Assembly (NCBI GenBank): GCA_013377075.1
Contig: JACABD010000028.1
Span: forward strand, 1 to 48,807
Source of the DNA: Geobacteraceae bacterium
GTDB lineage: Bacteria > Desulfobacterota > Desulfuromonadia > Geobacterales > DSM-12255
DNA: 48,807 bases
Direction of reading: 5' to 3'
Within the stretch, counting starts at the first letter, position 1, and each line of letters opens with the position of its first letter. This document shows, piece by piece, positions 26,589-34,969 of the stretch. Under the pieces are notes generated by a model. It did no database searches, had not been told where the DNA came from, and saw only the letters and a program-made list of their open reading frames with translations. Position numbers and translations under genes: made by a program.

Positions 26589-27635
26589 TCAAACATCTCC
26601 AAGCAAATCCCCATGAACACCCGTCCTGTCTGACATCATAAAAACTCTCCCTGCCACGACTGAACTATCTGGAGTGATACTCAGGATTTTTACGCCGAAG
26701 GTCTCTTCAAGTCTGACAATGTTTGTCCGCTTCTGACCGATGAGATTTGAAAGCTCCGGAGGGGAGACGCGGAGCTGCAATCGCTCTCCACGGCGGAACT
26801 CACCCAGCAGCTCTTTCAAGAGATCAAACCACCGCTCACTCTCGGCCAGCTGGCGCAGCGCCGGGTGACATGGGCCTGCCAGCACCTGTGAATCGGTGGT
26901 CAGTTCATCGGTTGCCTGCAAGCCGACGCGGATTACCGGTATTTTCGCAAGTTCTGCCTCGTGGAGCATCGCCTTGCAGAGACTTACTGCATCAGGAAGA
27001 GTGAGTGGCTGATACTCTCCGGCTTCATACAGCCTGGCAAGGGCTGTCCCTTTCAGCACCAGAGCAGGATAGATCCTTATGCAGTCAGGTTTCAGGCCAA
27101 TAATTTCACGAAACGAAGCTAGAGCCCCTTCAGCAGTGTCACCCGGCAGGCCGGGCATCATCTGGGCTCCGACACCAATCCCCGCTGAGTGCAGAATCTG
27201 AAAGGCCCTGCGGATGTCATCAGCTGTGTGCCCCCGATTGGCGCGGCGCAGCACATCATCATCCATTGACTGGACGCCAAGCTCAACCAGGGAGACGCCA
27301 TACTCTTTCAGGAGATTAACAGATTCGGCGCCAATACCGTCCGGCCGTGTAGAGACCCTGACTGCGCTGATCTCAGCGGATTTTAGAAAGGGTTGCAGCG
27401 GTTCAAGGAGGGAAATCTGGTCTTCTTTGGAGAGCATGGTGAAGGAGCCGCCAAAATAGGCGATCTCTAAAAGTCTGGCGCCGCAGCTCCCCTGCCACTC
27501 GGCAATGGTGCTGCAGATCGCCTCAGCTGTGGGCAGGGCGCCATAACTGCCGCTAATCAGCCGCTGGTCGCAGAAAATGCAATCGTGTGGGCACCCCTGG
27601 TGGGAGATGAAAAACGGGACAATGACCGGCTTCAT
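26589..27635 (-). CDS. Elp3-like radical SAM protein
   Basis: A 348-residue radical SAM enzyme. The cluster cysteines are C15, C19 and C22 in GCPHDCIFCDQR. The Elp3/MiaB/NifB-type core continues with FGGSFT, VSTRPDGI and VELGVQSMDDDVLRRANRGHT, and MMPGLPGDT. There is no acetyltransferase domain, so it resembles the bacterial YhcC/Elp3-like group rather than true elongator. Its ATG overlaps the rnc stop (ATGA). The substrate is unknown, although linkage to rnc suggests RNA-related work. Confidence 0.85.
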   Translation of the reverse strand: MKPVIVPFFISHQGCPHDCIFCDQRLISGSYGALPTAEAICSTIAEWQGSCGARLLEIAYFGGSFTMLSKEDQISLLEPLQPFLKSAEISAVRVSTRPDGIGAESVNLLKEYGVSLVELGVQSMDDDVLRRANRGHTADDIRRAFQILHSAGIGVGAQMMPGLPGDTAEGALASFREIIGLKPDCIRIYPALVLKGTALARLYEAGEYQPLTLPDAVSLCKAMLHEAELAKIPVIRVGLQATDELTTDSQVLAGPCHPALRQLAESERWFDLLKELLGEFRRGERLQLRVSPPELSNLIGQKRTNIVRLEETFGVKILSITPDSSVVAGRVFMMSDRTGVHGDLLGDV

Positions 27636-28342
27636 CTCTTAAAAAACTCTAATGCCTCTCTGGCAGCAGCCTGCTCCGCATCCTTCTTCCGACTCCCCTC
27701 ACCTTTACCGCACAGCTCGCTGTTCACGATCACTGTAACGGTAAAAACCCGTGCATGATCTGGCCCTTGCGAACCGGTAACCGAGTAGGAGGGAGTGGAG
27801 CCAAAACGGGACTGGGTATATTCCTGAAGGAGAGTCTTATAGTCAGTAGAGCTGAAAGAGCTGACAGCAAGCCCCTGCACCAATGGCGAAAAATGCCTTT
27901 GAACCACCTCTCTTGCAGCGGTCACGCCGCCGTCAAGATATACTGCGGCAATAACCGCCTCAAAGGCATCGGAAAGAATCGATTTCTTCTTACGGCCGCC
28001 CCCCTTTTCTTCACCCTTGCCAAGCTGTAGACAGGAACCTATACCAAGGCTTGAAGCAATTGCTGCAAGGGATGACTCATCCACAAGGGAAGCGCGCATA
28101 CTGGTAAGCTCCCCTTCCCTCGCCTGTGGAAAGGCATCGAAAAGGAGATGACTCACCAAAAAGCCGAGGATTGAGTCTCCGAAAAACTCCAGTCTCTGGT
28201 TATCGGACAGTCCCGGAAGCTCGTTGGAACGGGAGCGATGAGTAAGGGCCTCTTCCAGAAGGGAGCGGTCACTGAATTGATGTCCGATAATTTTTTCGAG
28301 GGACGCATATTTGTCAGAGAAGATGTCGTTCACGAAAGTCAC
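27632..28342 (-). CDS. rnc: Ribonuclease III
   Basis: A 236-residue dsRNA endonuclease involved in rRNA and mRNA processing. The catalytic signature NQRLEFFGDSILG is near residue 45, the second acidic site is in SDAFEAVIAAVYLDGG, and a C-terminal dsRNA-binding domain (about 165-235) is complete. The start is GTG at 28342 or GTG at 28333; neither has a strong ribosome site. It is divergent from tmk across a 115-bp gap. Confidence 0.95.
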   Translation of the reverse strand: MTFVNDIFSDKYASLEKIIGHQFSDRSLLEEALTHRSRSNELPGLSDNQRLEFFGDSILGFLVSHLLFDAFPQAREGELTSMRASLVDESSLAAIASSLGIGSCLQLGKGEEKGGGRKKKSILSDAFEAVIAAVYLDGGVTAAREVVQRHFSPLVQGLAVSSFSSTDYKTLLQEYTQSRFGSTPSYSVTGSQGPDHARVFTVTVIVNSELCGKGEGSRKKDAEQAAAREALEFFKR

Positions 28343-28400
28343 TATACACGGACAAGTGCCGTATTATCAATAAATATAGCTGTTTCAAGGGTCTTTTGGC

Positions 28401-28429
28401 TTGATTTATTCCCCCCCCTCTCATATACT
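28401..28429 (+). promoter_or_regulatory. Candidate sigma-70 promoter for tmk-holB-yaaT-metG
   Basis: TTGATT (28401-28406) and TATACT (28424-28429) are 17 bp apart, with transcription expected near 28436 and a leader of about 22 nt before the tmk ATG. Confidence 0.6.
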
Positions 28430-28457
28430 TTTGCGGTTTACATTGGAGAAAAAATTT

Positions 28458-29108
28458 ATGGGACTGTTCATAACATTTGAAGGGGTTGAGGGGTGCGGCA
28501 AAACCACCCAGATCCGCCTTCTGGCAGATGCTCTTGAACGATCAGGCAAAAGTGTCAAGCTCACCCGAGAGCCCGGTGGCTGCCCCATTGCCGACAAGAT
28601 CAGGGGGATCCTGCTGGACGCTGCAAACAGCGAGATGACCCCGACTGCCGAGCTCCTTCTTTACGCAGCTGCCAGAGCCCAGCATATAAAGGAAGTTATC
28701 ACTCCGGCCATGAAGGCAGGCAACATCGTCCTTTGCGACCGATTCACCGACGCGACCCTTGCCTATCAGGGGTTTGGCAGGGGTCTTGATATTGACCTCA
28801 TCAAAAAGCTCAATGAAACGGCAACGGGCGGATGCAGACCAGAGCTGACAATCCTCATTGACTGCCCGGTGGAGATCGGCCTTGGACGGGCGGTTGCACG
28901 GATCGAGGCAGGGAGCGCTGCAGACAAAAATCATCTGCGCGAGGAGCGATTCGAACGGGAATCCCTGGAATTTCATCAGCGCGTCAGAAACGGCTACCTG
29001 AAACTTGCAGCTGACGCCCCGGAAAGATTCGTCATCATTGACGGCGCCGGGTCTGTGGACGAAATTTCGACCAGGATATTTGAAGCCGTTCTCCCAAGGA
29101 TAAACTAA
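28458..29108 (+). CDS. tmk: Thymidylate kinase
   Basis: A 216-residue kinase that phosphorylates dTMP to dTDP. P-loop EGVEGCGKTTQ is at residues 8-18, the DR(F/Y) motif is in CDRFTDATLAYQG, and a LID-like arginine region follows (GLGRAVARIEAG). The ATG at 28458 has GGAGAA upstream; the upstream ATG at 28401 overlaps the promoter. The stop overlaps the holB ATG (TAATG). Confidence 0.96.
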   Translation: MGLFITFEGVEGCGKTTQIRLLADALERSGKSVKLTREPGGCPIADKIRGILLDAANSEMTPTAELLLYAAARAQHIKEVITPAMKAGNIVLCDRFTDATLAYQGFGRGLDIDLIKKLNETATGGCRPELTILIDCPVEIGLGRAVARIEAGSAADKNHLREERFERESLEFHQRVRNGYLKLAADAPERFVIIDGAGSVDEISTRIFEAVLPRIN

Positions 29109-30067
29109 TGCCCTTTTCCGGAATTGCCGGACATAGCAAGGCCATCGACGCAATCAAACGGATCCTTGGATCAGGCCGGGTTGCCCATGCCTACCTCTTT
29201 ACCGGTCCTGAGGGGGTCGGCAAGAGAAAGGTCGCCACAGCCTTTATCGAAGCGCTCTTTTGCGGCAGGGATGAAGGGTGTGGCGAGTGTATTTCCTGCC
29301 GGAAAATCGCATCGGGAAACCATCCGGACATTCACGCTCTGGAACCTGACGGCCAGTTCATCAAAGTTGATCAGGTTCGTGATTTCCAGAAATCACTTGC
29401 CTTCAAGCCCTATGAAGCTCCGCGCAAAGCCTGTATAATCGATGGTGCAGACCGGTTTAACCAGTCATCTGGCAATTCGCTTTTAAAGACTCTTGAAGAG
29501 CCTCCTGGCAACGCCCTGATGATCCTGCTTGCATCTTCGCCGGACGCAGTTCTTTCGACAATCCGCTCCCGTTGCCAGATAATCCCCTTTTCAGGCATAC
29601 CTGAAGAGGAAATCGCCGCATTTCTGGCACAAAACGGCTCTGACCCCGGCAGCGCAAGGGTTGCAGCCTCCCTCTGCGCAGGGAGCATGGCAAAAGCACT
29701 CAGCCTTTGCAGTGAAGAGATCATGGGAGACAGATCAGACATTATCACCAGAGCGTGCAACCTTTCGACAAATAACATGTTCGAGCTGTTTGCCTTCGGT
29801 GAGCTTTTTGACAAGGATCGGGAAAAGACAATCCAGGCCCTTGAGCTTCTCACCGGCTTCTGGAGAGACATGCTCCACCTTGCCAGTGGATCAGCATCGG
29901 TTGTAAACAGCGACCTTCTGCACCTTCTTCAACTCGAAACAAAAAGACGCTCAACTGAGGCGCTCATGCGCGGCATTGAAGCGCTTGGCAAAACCAGGCA
30001 GGCTATCCTTCGCAACTCGAATGTCCGCCTCTCAATGGATGTTCTCAGTATGCAGTTGGCACTTTGA
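29108..30067 (+). CDS. holB: DNA polymerase III subunit delta'
   Basis: A 319-residue clamp-loader subunit. GPEGVGKRKVA is a Walker-A-like loop, four cysteines in FCGRDEGCGECISCRK bind zinc, and the SRC-type motif TIRSRCQII is present. It follows tmk by overlap and precedes the PSP1 gene, an order conserved also in Bacillus. Its clamp-loader partner holA is encoded at 4686. Confidence 0.94.
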   Translation: MPFSGIAGHSKAIDAIKRILGSGRVAHAYLFTGPEGVGKRKVATAFIEALFCGRDEGCGECISCRKIASGNHPDIHALEPDGQFIKVDQVRDFQKSLAFKPYEAPRKACIIDGADRFNQSSGNSLLKTLEEPPGNALMILLASSPDAVLSTIRSRCQIIPFSGIPEEEIAAFLAQNGSDPGSARVAASLCAGSMAKALSLCSEEIMGDRSDIITRACNLSTNNMFELFAFGELFDKDREKTIQALELLTGFWRDMLHLASGSASVVNSDLLHLLQLETKRRSTEALMRGIEALGKTRQAILRNSNVRLSMDVLSMQLAL

Positions 30068-30083
30068 AACTACTGGAGGCAAT

Positions 30084-31160
30084 TTGATCAGGATTGTAAA
30101 AATACAGTTTCACTCCGCAGAAAAACTCTACGACTTTAACGCAGGCACAGTTGAGCTTAAACAGGGCGATAAGGTGATAGTCGAGACGGACCGCGGCAGA
30201 AGCATGGCTATTGTTGCCACAGCTCCGGCAGAAGTTCCTGAAGAAGTTGCCCCGGAATCACTTAAGTCAATTCTTCGCAAAGCATCACCAGCAGACCTGG
30301 AAGCAGCTGAGCGCAACACCGCCAGGGAGAAAGAGACCCATGTTTTCTGCCAGAACAAGATTGCCGAGCGGAATCTTGACATGAAGCTTGTCAAGGTTGA
30401 GTACGCCTTTGACGGCAGCAAGGCGGTCTTCTATTTTACGGCAGACGGACGCATCGACTTCCGTGATCTGGTGAAAGATCTGGCCCAGCACTTCCATACC
30501 CGAATCGAAATGCGGCAGATCGGAGTGCGCGATGAAGCCAAAATTGTCGGCGGTCTTGGCATCTGCGGCAGAGAACTCTGCTGCTCGTCATTTCTCAGGG
30601 ACTTTGCCCCGGTATCGGTTAAGATGGCAAAAGAGCAGAATCTGGCTCTCAATCCGACCAAGATATCAGGCCAGTGCGGTAGGCTGCTCTGCTGCCTCGG
30701 CTATGAATTTGAAACCTACTGCGAACTGCGCAAAGGACTGCCGAAGTGCGGCAAACATATGAAGTGCGGAAATGCAGAAGGTGAAGTTGTCAAGGTCAAC
30801 ACCCTTGCCAGAAGCTATACAATCCGCACCCCGGACCAGGGAGAGGTAATCTGCCGCCTGGATGAAGCCGGCACAGATCACGTCGCAACTGCTGCGCCGC
30901 CGCCAGCTCCACCGAGAGAGAATCCAAGGCAGGCTCAACAAAAGAGACAGGAACAAAAGAAACAGGAACAGAAAAAGCCGGAGCAGAAAAAACCGGAGCA
31001 AAGGATTCAGGAACAGAAACAGCCTGAGCCCAAGCAGCCCGTTGTTGAAGCAGGCGACGTGAAAACCGAAAAGGAAAAGTCCGGATCAACCGGCCGCCGC
31101 CGCAACAGGAACAGAAACAGAAACAGGAACAAGCAGGAGAAGCCGAAGGAGACACCATGA
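30084..31160 (+). CDS. PSP1/YaaT-domain protein with a repetitive charged tail
   Basis: About 358 residues. The PSP1 domain (about 1-270) shows the two cysteine motifs GICGRELCCSSFL and GQCGRLLCCLGYE, as in Bacillus YaaT, which supports the RNase Y/sporulation network there. Residues about 275-358 are low-complexity: QKK/PEQKK repeats then an RNRNRNRN tract, basic and disordered, a likely RNA-binding tail. The start is TTG at 30084 with GGAGG four bases upstream; the ATG frame from 29976 lies inside holB. The ATG of metG overlaps its stop (ATGA). Confidence 0.85.
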   Translation: MIRIVKIQFHSAEKLYDFNAGTVELKQGDKVIVETDRGRSMAIVATAPAEVPEEVAPESLKSILRKASPADLEAAERNTAREKETHVFCQNKIAERNLDMKLVKVEYAFDGSKAVFYFTADGRIDFRDLVKDLAQHFHTRIEMRQIGVRDEAKIVGGLGICGRELCCSSFLRDFAPVSVKMAKEQNLALNPTKISGQCGRLLCCLGYEFETYCELRKGLPKCGKHMKCGNAEGEVVKVNTLARSYTIRTPDQGEVICRLDEAGTDHVATAAPPPAPPRENPRQAQQKRQEQKKQEQKKPEQKKPEQRIQEQKQPEPKQPVVEAGDVKTEKEKSGSTGRRRNRNRNRNRNKQEKPKETP

Positions 31161-32686
31161 GCAAGAACTTCTATCTCACCACCCCAATCTACTATGTAAA
31201 TGATGTTCCCCACATCGGCCATGCCTACACCACCCTTGCGGCCGATGTTCTGGCACGTTACCGTACTATTCTCGGAGACAGGGTCTTTTTCCTCACCGGC
31301 ACCGACGAACATGGCCAGAAAGTTGAGAAGGCTGCCAATGCTGCCGGAGAGACACCCTTAGAGCTTGCCGACCGGGTAATGAAGCGATTTCAGGCGCTCT
31401 GGGAGAAGCTGGGGATCAACCATACCGACTTCATCCGCACTACCCAGGAGCGTCACAAAAAAGGGGTTTCCCATCTCTTCACCCAGCTGATGGATCAGGG
31501 TGATATCTACCTTGGGGAGTATGAAGACTGGTACTGCACACCGTGCGAGACCTTCTGGACCGAGACCCAGCTGATGGACGGCAAATGTCCCGATTGCAAC
31601 CGCCTGGTGGACAAACTTAAAGAGGAATCCTATTTCTTCAAAATGAGTGCCTACCAGCAGCGGCTCATGGATCATATCGAAGCAAATCCGGACTTTATCC
31701 AGCCAAAGAGCAAACGCAACGAAATCGTCTCTTTCATCAAAGAGGGGCTCAGGGATCTATCCGTCTCCAGAACCACCTTCAACTGGGGAATTCCGGTTCC
31801 GGGAAACGAAAAGCATATCATCTACGTCTGGTTCGACGCCCTCTCCAACTACATCACTGCCCTTGGCTACCCGGAAAAGGAAGGGAACTTCAACGATTTC
31901 TGGCCCGTTGACGTCCACCTCATCGGCAAGGATATTCTCCGTTTCCACGCCGTCTACTGGCCGACATTCCTCATGGCAGCCGGGCTCCCCCTGCCCAAGA
32001 AGGTCTTTGCCCACGGCTGGTGGACAGTTGAAGGGCAGAAAATGAGCAAGAGTCTGCAAAACGTGGTCGAACCGAACATGCTTATCGACCGCTACGGCGT
32101 CGATGCTGTCCGCTACTTCCTCCTGCGCGAAGTCCCCTTTGGACTTGACGGCGACTTCTCCCATTCGGCCCTGGTCAACAGGATCAACTCCGACCTGGCA
32201 AATGATGTCGGCAACCTGCTCAGCCGCTCGACAGCCATGATCAACAAATATTTCGACGGCGAGCTTCCGTCCTGTGGCGCTCTGGAGGATGTTGACAAGG
32301 CCTACATGGAGAAGAGCACCGCTATGATAGGCGCGGTAGACACACTGATGGGTGAACTGGCTTTCAGCAAAGCTCTGCAGAGCATCTGGGAGGCAATTTC
32401 CGCAGGGAACAAATACATCGACGAAACCGCCCCATGGACACTGGCCAAAGATCCGGCAATGAAAGATCGCCTCGGCACAGTTATGTACTGCCTCGCTGAA
32501 TCCCAAAGGCTGGTACACTCCGTACTTGCCGCCTTTATGCCGACAACCGCCGAAAAAGCCCTTGGGTACCTTGGCTGCGACTACCCGCCGACAGCAGATT
32601 CGCTTGTCTGGGGAAAACTCACAGGCGGCACAAAGATTGTCAAGGCAGAGGCGCTCTTTCCGAGGATTGAAGAAAAGGGAGAGTAG
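31157..32686 (+). CDS. metG: Methionine--tRNA ligase
   Basis: A 509-residue class I synthetase charging tRNA-Met. HIGH is in HIGHAYTTLAADV, KMSKS is in GQKMSKSLQNVV, and a zinc knuckle has CTPC and CPDC. It is the shorter form without the C-terminal EMAP/tRNA-binding domain. It is the last gene of tmk-holB-yaaT-metG, with a four-base overlap to the gene before and a terminator after. Confidence 0.96.
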   Translation: MSKNFYLTTPIYYVNDVPHIGHAYTTLAADVLARYRTILGDRVFFLTGTDEHGQKVEKAANAAGETPLELADRVMKRFQALWEKLGINHTDFIRTTQERHKKGVSHLFTQLMDQGDIYLGEYEDWYCTPCETFWTETQLMDGKCPDCNRLVDKLKEESYFFKMSAYQQRLMDHIEANPDFIQPKSKRNEIVSFIKEGLRDLSVSRTTFNWGIPVPGNEKHIIYVWFDALSNYITALGYPEKEGNFNDFWPVDVHLIGKDILRFHAVYWPTFLMAAGLPLPKKVFAHGWWTVEGQKMSKSLQNVVEPNMLIDRYGVDAVRYFLLREVPFGLDGDFSHSALVNRINSDLANDVGNLLSRSTAMINKYFDGELPSCGALEDVDKAYMEKSTAMIGAVDTLMGELAFSKALQSIWEAISAGNKYIDETAPWTLAKDPAMKDRLGTVMYCLAESQRLVHSVLAAFMPTTAEKALGYLGCDYPPTADSLVWGKLTGGTKIVKAEALFPRIEEKGE

Positions 32687-32747
32687 CGGTCGGGATTAAA
32701 TACCATGCAGTTAAAAACGATTGAAATTGCCACACAATAATTCGAAC

Positions 32748-32788
32748 GCCGCCACTTCTTTAGAACAAAGAGATGGCGGCTTTTGTTG
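32748..32788 (+). terminator. Rho-independent terminator after metG
   Basis: GCCGCCA (32748-32754) pairs with TGGCGGC (32774-32780), the inner arms extend the stem, and TTTTGTTG follows. It closes the tmk-metG operon. Confidence 0.75.
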
Positions 32789-32836
32789 TATTACAAGTAC
32801 CTGTAGCGCAGATAGAGTGCAGAACCGGAGGTTTGG

Positions 32837-33595
32837 ATGTTTGTCGTTGCCATTTACGGCTGGCGTGAAGAGACGCCGGAGATTGTGCAGGCCCTGGCTG
32901 GTGCCCTTGGCATTATGGCGTTCGAGGCGCGGCAGCGCTTGATCGGTGGCGGCCCGTCCGTGGTGGCAAGCTTTGCGGATCTGCAGCAGGCAAGGGAATT
33001 GGCGGTTAAAGTGTGCGGTTGCGGCATCAAGAGCTTGATTGTTGACGCCATAGCGGTTCGCCAGCGAGGCTCAGCTCTGATTGTTCGCCGCTTCAGGTTT
33101 GAAAGTAGCGCACTGCAAATTGAGGGTCACAACGGCCAGCAGGAGCGACTCCCGTATGCAGAGATGAGCCTGTTTATCACCGGCACAAGCGTCACGAGCT
33201 TTAGCGAGTCAAAAACAGTTGTGGAGAAAAAATTCAGCATGGGCAAGACCCTGCTTGCCGGCGGGATTCCCATGACCAAAAAGGTTGAGCGTCAGGAAGA
33301 GGTGACCAGCGAAGAGAGTGAACAGGTTCTCTACCTCTATGCCAACGACCGGCCAACGGCGATCTTCAGCCTGAACAGTATTAATTACGACGGCTTCGGC
33401 GCAGAGATGAAACTCTCCCGAAAGCTGAATTTCGCCCATCTTGTCAGTCAACTGCGCCTCCATGCCCCCGGCACCCCGTTCCATGACCGCCTGCTTGTCA
33501 GAAACAGTCAGATAAGATTGCTCGGCTGCGCCCAGGGGCGGGAGGCCAGTCTCGACCTTGCCGCTGAAATAGTTGCCCAGTGCCTGCTGGCCTGA
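32837..33595 (+). CDS. Hypothetical protein, unknown function
   Basis: A 252-residue protein I do not recognise. A strong GGAGG site five bases before ATG supports the start. Residues 1-75 form an alpha/beta unit (MFVVAIYGW, then helix, then GPSVVASF, helix and IKSLIVDA), resembling small regulatory ferredoxin-like folds. The remainder is mostly beta with charged loops (EKKFSMGKTLLAG, KKVERQEEVTSEESEQVLYLYANDR). No signal peptide or membrane helix. It is convergent with the lyase-like gene 33 nt away and has typical local composition. Confidence 0.7.
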   Translation: MFVVAIYGWREETPEIVQALAGALGIMAFEARQRLIGGGPSVVASFADLQQARELAVKVCGCGIKSLIVDAIAVRQRGSALIVRRFRFESSALQIEGHNGQQERLPYAEMSLFITGTSVTSFSESKTVVEKKFSMGKTLLAGGIPMTKKVERQEEVTSEESEQVLYLYANDRPTAIFSLNSINYDGFGAEMKLSRKLNFAHLVSQLRLHAPGTPFHDRLLVRNSQIRLLGCAQGREASLDLAAEIVAQCLLA

Positions 33596-33628
33596 GTTGC
33601 GGGCTGAAAGACCAAGTAATTCGACCCT

Positions 33629-34750
33629 CTACGGGAACTTCTGATCCGGCGTCTCCCCCCGCTTCTCCTTGGCCCTTGCCAGCCCTGGCCTGCCAAACTG
33701 GGGATGGCCGTTCTTTTCTGTTCTGCCGTTCATGATCGCTTCGGAGCGAAGCCTCCTGCCGATTGTTTTTTCCAGCTGCCTGCCAAGCACCAGCACCCTG
33801 TCCAGGTCCCAGCCATGCTCAATCCCCATCTCGTCAATCTGCACCAGCGTATCTTCCATGGTCACCAGACCGACATAGCGCGGATCCTTGTAATAGTATT
33901 CGCCGGTCCCCTTCACCGGGCAGTCGTCAAGGAAGTTGGCAGGCTGACCGCCGAGGCCGCCGAGGGTCGCTTCGAACTTTGTGATCCCCGCCTGCAACGC
34001 CGCAAGGACAGAGGCGGAAGCGACTCTTTTTGTCTCATGGAAATGGGCCAGATGGAGGGATGTATCGGGGATGGCATCGAGAATCATGGAGAAGTAACGA
34101 TAGACATCGGGCGCAGAAGCGCTGCCGTCATGGTCGGCATGTTCGATATCAGCGGCACCAATATCGAGCCAGCGGCGGGTGAACTCCACCGCATCTTTCA
34201 TATCCGTAGCCCCGGCAATGGGGCTTCCCCAGATGGTGCTGACCGTACCGCACATCTTCAGGCCGGCATCGTTGCACTTCCTGATGCAGCGCTCCGCTTC
34301 AAGCCAGTATTCGGGCAGGGTGCAGCCGGAGTTGGCAAAATGGTGCTGCTCCTCGGTAGAGACCATCATCAGTAGGCGGTCAGGCCCGCGCCCCTCTGCG
34401 GCCAGGCGTATGGCCCGGTCTACCGCTGCCTCACGGATGGTTACCGCTGTCAGGACGATATCGTTGTAATGTATCCCCCGGGAGGCGCATCTTTTCCTGA
34501 ATCCATCGCTGTGCAGATGGAGCAGAAGCTCTTCAGCATCCCGAAACTGGGGCATTGACGCCGGGTTACCGAGGTTGGTCACCTCGATGTCGCGACAACC
34601 GGCAAAGATCAGTTCTTCCAGATAATAGATCTTGGCAGCGGTCGAAACGAACTTCTCCTCATGCTGAAAGCCGTCACGCACCGTTATATCCCCGATTGTC
34701 ACCTTTTTCGGCATCCGCGGGAAGATCTTCCAGTAATCATATTCGGTCAT
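33629..34750 (-). CDS. HMG-CoA lyase-like (DRE-TIM) enzyme
   Basis: A 373-residue TIM-barrel lyase of the pyruvate carboxyltransferase family. The catalytic arginine-aspartate motif is ITVRDGFQHEE, metal ligands are the HxH in HLAHFHETK, and a loop GGLGGQPAN follows. It is longer than classical MvaB (found at 47024) and lacks the GGCPYA cysteine motif; it has GGLGGQPANFLDDCP instead. Family members cleave 3-hydroxy-acyl-CoAs or condense acyl-CoAs. AAGGAGG precedes the ATG. The exact substrate is unknown. Confidence 0.82.
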   Translation of the reverse strand: MTEYDYWKIFPRMPKKVTIGDITVRDGFQHEEKFVSTAAKIYYLEELIFAGCRDIEVTNLGNPASMPQFRDAEELLLHLHSDGFRKRCASRGIHYNDIVLTAVTIREAAVDRAIRLAAEGRGPDRLLMMVSTEEQHHFANSGCTLPEYWLEAERCIRKCNDAGLKMCGTVSTIWGSPIAGATDMKDAVEFTRRWLDIGAADIEHADHDGSASAPDVYRYFSMILDAIPDTSLHLAHFHETKRVASASVLAALQAGITKFEATLGGLGGQPANFLDDCPVKGTGEYYYKDPRYVGLVTMEDTLVQIDEMGIEHGWDLDRVLVLGRQLEKTIGRRLRSEAIMNGRTEKNGHPQFGRPGLARAKEKRGETPDQKFP

Positions 34751-34888
34751 TTAAAACGCCTCCTTAATCTCATCTCTGCTTTTAGACAGACCAAACTTTA
34801 CTATATTGAGACTAAACTTTGCAAGCTGATTTAGCATTTTTTATAACGGCTTTCTACTTTTCCAAAACAGCATCCCTGAAGACCCGGT

Positions 34889-34916
34889 TTGATTCCCCTT
34901 GCAACCTTTTTATACT
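34889..34916 (+). promoter_or_regulatory. Candidate sigma-70 promoter for the TMTC-like gene
   Basis: TTGATT (34889-34894) and TATACT (34911-34916) lie 16 bp apart. This places the longer reading frame starting at 34889 inside the promoter and supports an internal start near 34970. Confidence 0.5.
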
Positions 34917-34969
34917 CAAGTAGAATACGAAACACCTTTTGCGGCAATTCTCCGGAGAAAATCGTTCCT

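Noticed and set aside
29976-30083. Longer N-terminus of the PSP1 protein
   Set aside because: It overlaps the 3' end of holB, and the TTG at 30084 has GGAGG just upstream.
31757-32518. 253-codon frame on the minus strand inside metG
   Set aside because: Same reason: antisense shadow of metG.
33704-34375. 223-codon frame on the plus strand inside the lyase-like gene
   Set aside because: Antisense shadow with no start signal.
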